Below are positions 5,402-5,538 of a stretch of 5,538 bases of DNA, piece after piece; positions within the stretch are counted from its first letter, which is position 1, and each line of letters begins with the position of its first letter. Origin of the DNA: Avoscillospira sp045580485 (GTDB lineage Bacteria > Bacillota > Clostridia > Oscillospirales > Oscillospiraceae); contig JAZNNW010000125.1 in NCBI GenBank assembly GCA_045580485.1, forward strand, positions 1-5,538, given 5' to 3'. A program made the position numbers and the translations under genes. The notes beneath the pieces are model-generated. The model was given only the letters and a program-made list of their open reading frames with translations, made no database searches and was not told where the DNA came from.

Positions 5402-5538
5402 CCCACCCCCCACCCGCCCCCCGACCCGCCACCCCAACCGACCCCCGACCCGCCGCCTCAACCGACGCCCCAACCGACGGTCGAGCCGGAAGTCACGCCT
5501 GAGCCGACAGTCCAACCGACAGTCGAGCCGGAGGTAAC
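5402..5538. repeat. C-rich tandem repeat, possible partial surface-protein coding region
   Basis: The plus strand is almost purely C/G/A with two repeat periods. A 24-bp unit occurs at 5420-5443 and 5444-5467 (21 of 24 identical). A 42-bp unit starts at 5471 and again at 5513, cut by the window edge (23 of 26 identical). Read on the plus strand with codons starting at 5402, the 24-bp unit gives PDPPPQPT twice and the 42-bp unit QPTVEPEVTPEPTV, like Pro/Thr/Glu linkers of secreted or wall-anchored proteins. All six differences between copies fall at third codon positions and are silent. However, no start codon with a ribosome site exists between the glnA terminator and the repeat. The opposite strand in the matching register reads Gly/Ser/Val/Trp repeats ending at TGA 5460-5458, a layout convergent with glnA. 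Strand and coding status are unresolved. Confidence 0.6.

Noticed and set aside
3675..5432. A 585-codon open frame on the minus strand opposite glnA
   Set aside because: It mirrors the codon bias of glnA, shows no recognisable domain, has no ribosome site and runs back into degV. A shadow of a GC-rich gene.
5402..5538. CRISPR array at the right edge
   Set aside because: Repeat units are adjacent, of two different lengths and without unique spacers; they fit coding-type tandem repeats.

Overview
The window looks like a chromosomal segment from a low-to-mid GC Gram-positive bacterium. My best guess is a gut Clostridia member (Oscillospiraceae/Ruminococcaceae type). The reasons are strong GGAGG-type ribosome sites, two TTG starts backed by good Shine-Dalgarno spacing, near-consensus sigma-A promoters in short AT-rich gaps, and a Mta/TipAL-type MerR, a DegV/FakB protein and a long-form glutamine synthetase I. 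The taxonomic call is inference from family content and gene style, not a database match.

Layout, left to right. (1) 1-298, minus: the N-terminal 99 residues of a MerR-family regulator that runs off the left edge, preceded by a promoter with the 19-bp spacer and internal dyad typical of MerR autoregulation. This part is AT-rich (about 38% GC by hand count over 1-300), poorer in GC than the genes to its right. (2) 381-573: a perfect 15-bp stem that can terminate the leftward guaA transcript, then about 150 nt without a gene, with a second long hairpin at the guaA stop codon. (3) 569-1570, minus: GMP synthase ATP-pyrophosphatase part only; the glutamine amidotransferase domain that normally forms the N-terminus is absent and is not encoded next door. 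(4) 1652-2839, minus: a 12-helix major facilitator transporter with a TTG start. (5) 2840-2983: a compact divergent promoter region. (6) 2984-3820, plus: a DegV/FakB-type fatty-acid-binding protein. (7) 3821-3917: a short gap in which the degV terminator hairpin and the glnA promoter occupy the same bases. (8) 3918-5342, plus: type I glutamine synthetase, complete, followed by a textbook terminator. (9) 5383-5538: a C-rich stretch that becomes an in-frame Pro/Thr/Glu/Val repeat and runs off the right edge.

The genes do not form one operon. guaA and the transporter lie in tandem leftward with no clear terminator between them and could share a transcript; degV and glnA read rightward but each has its own promoter. 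The one functional link is nitrogen: glnA makes glutamine from ammonia, and a GMP synthase without its own glutaminase domain must receive ammonia from a separate glutaminase subunit or use free ammonia. I see no mobile element, CRISPR array, tRNA/rRNA gene or obvious new multi-gene system. The most unusual items are the amidotransferase-less GuaA, the nested terminator/promoter before glnA, and the repeat at the right edge.
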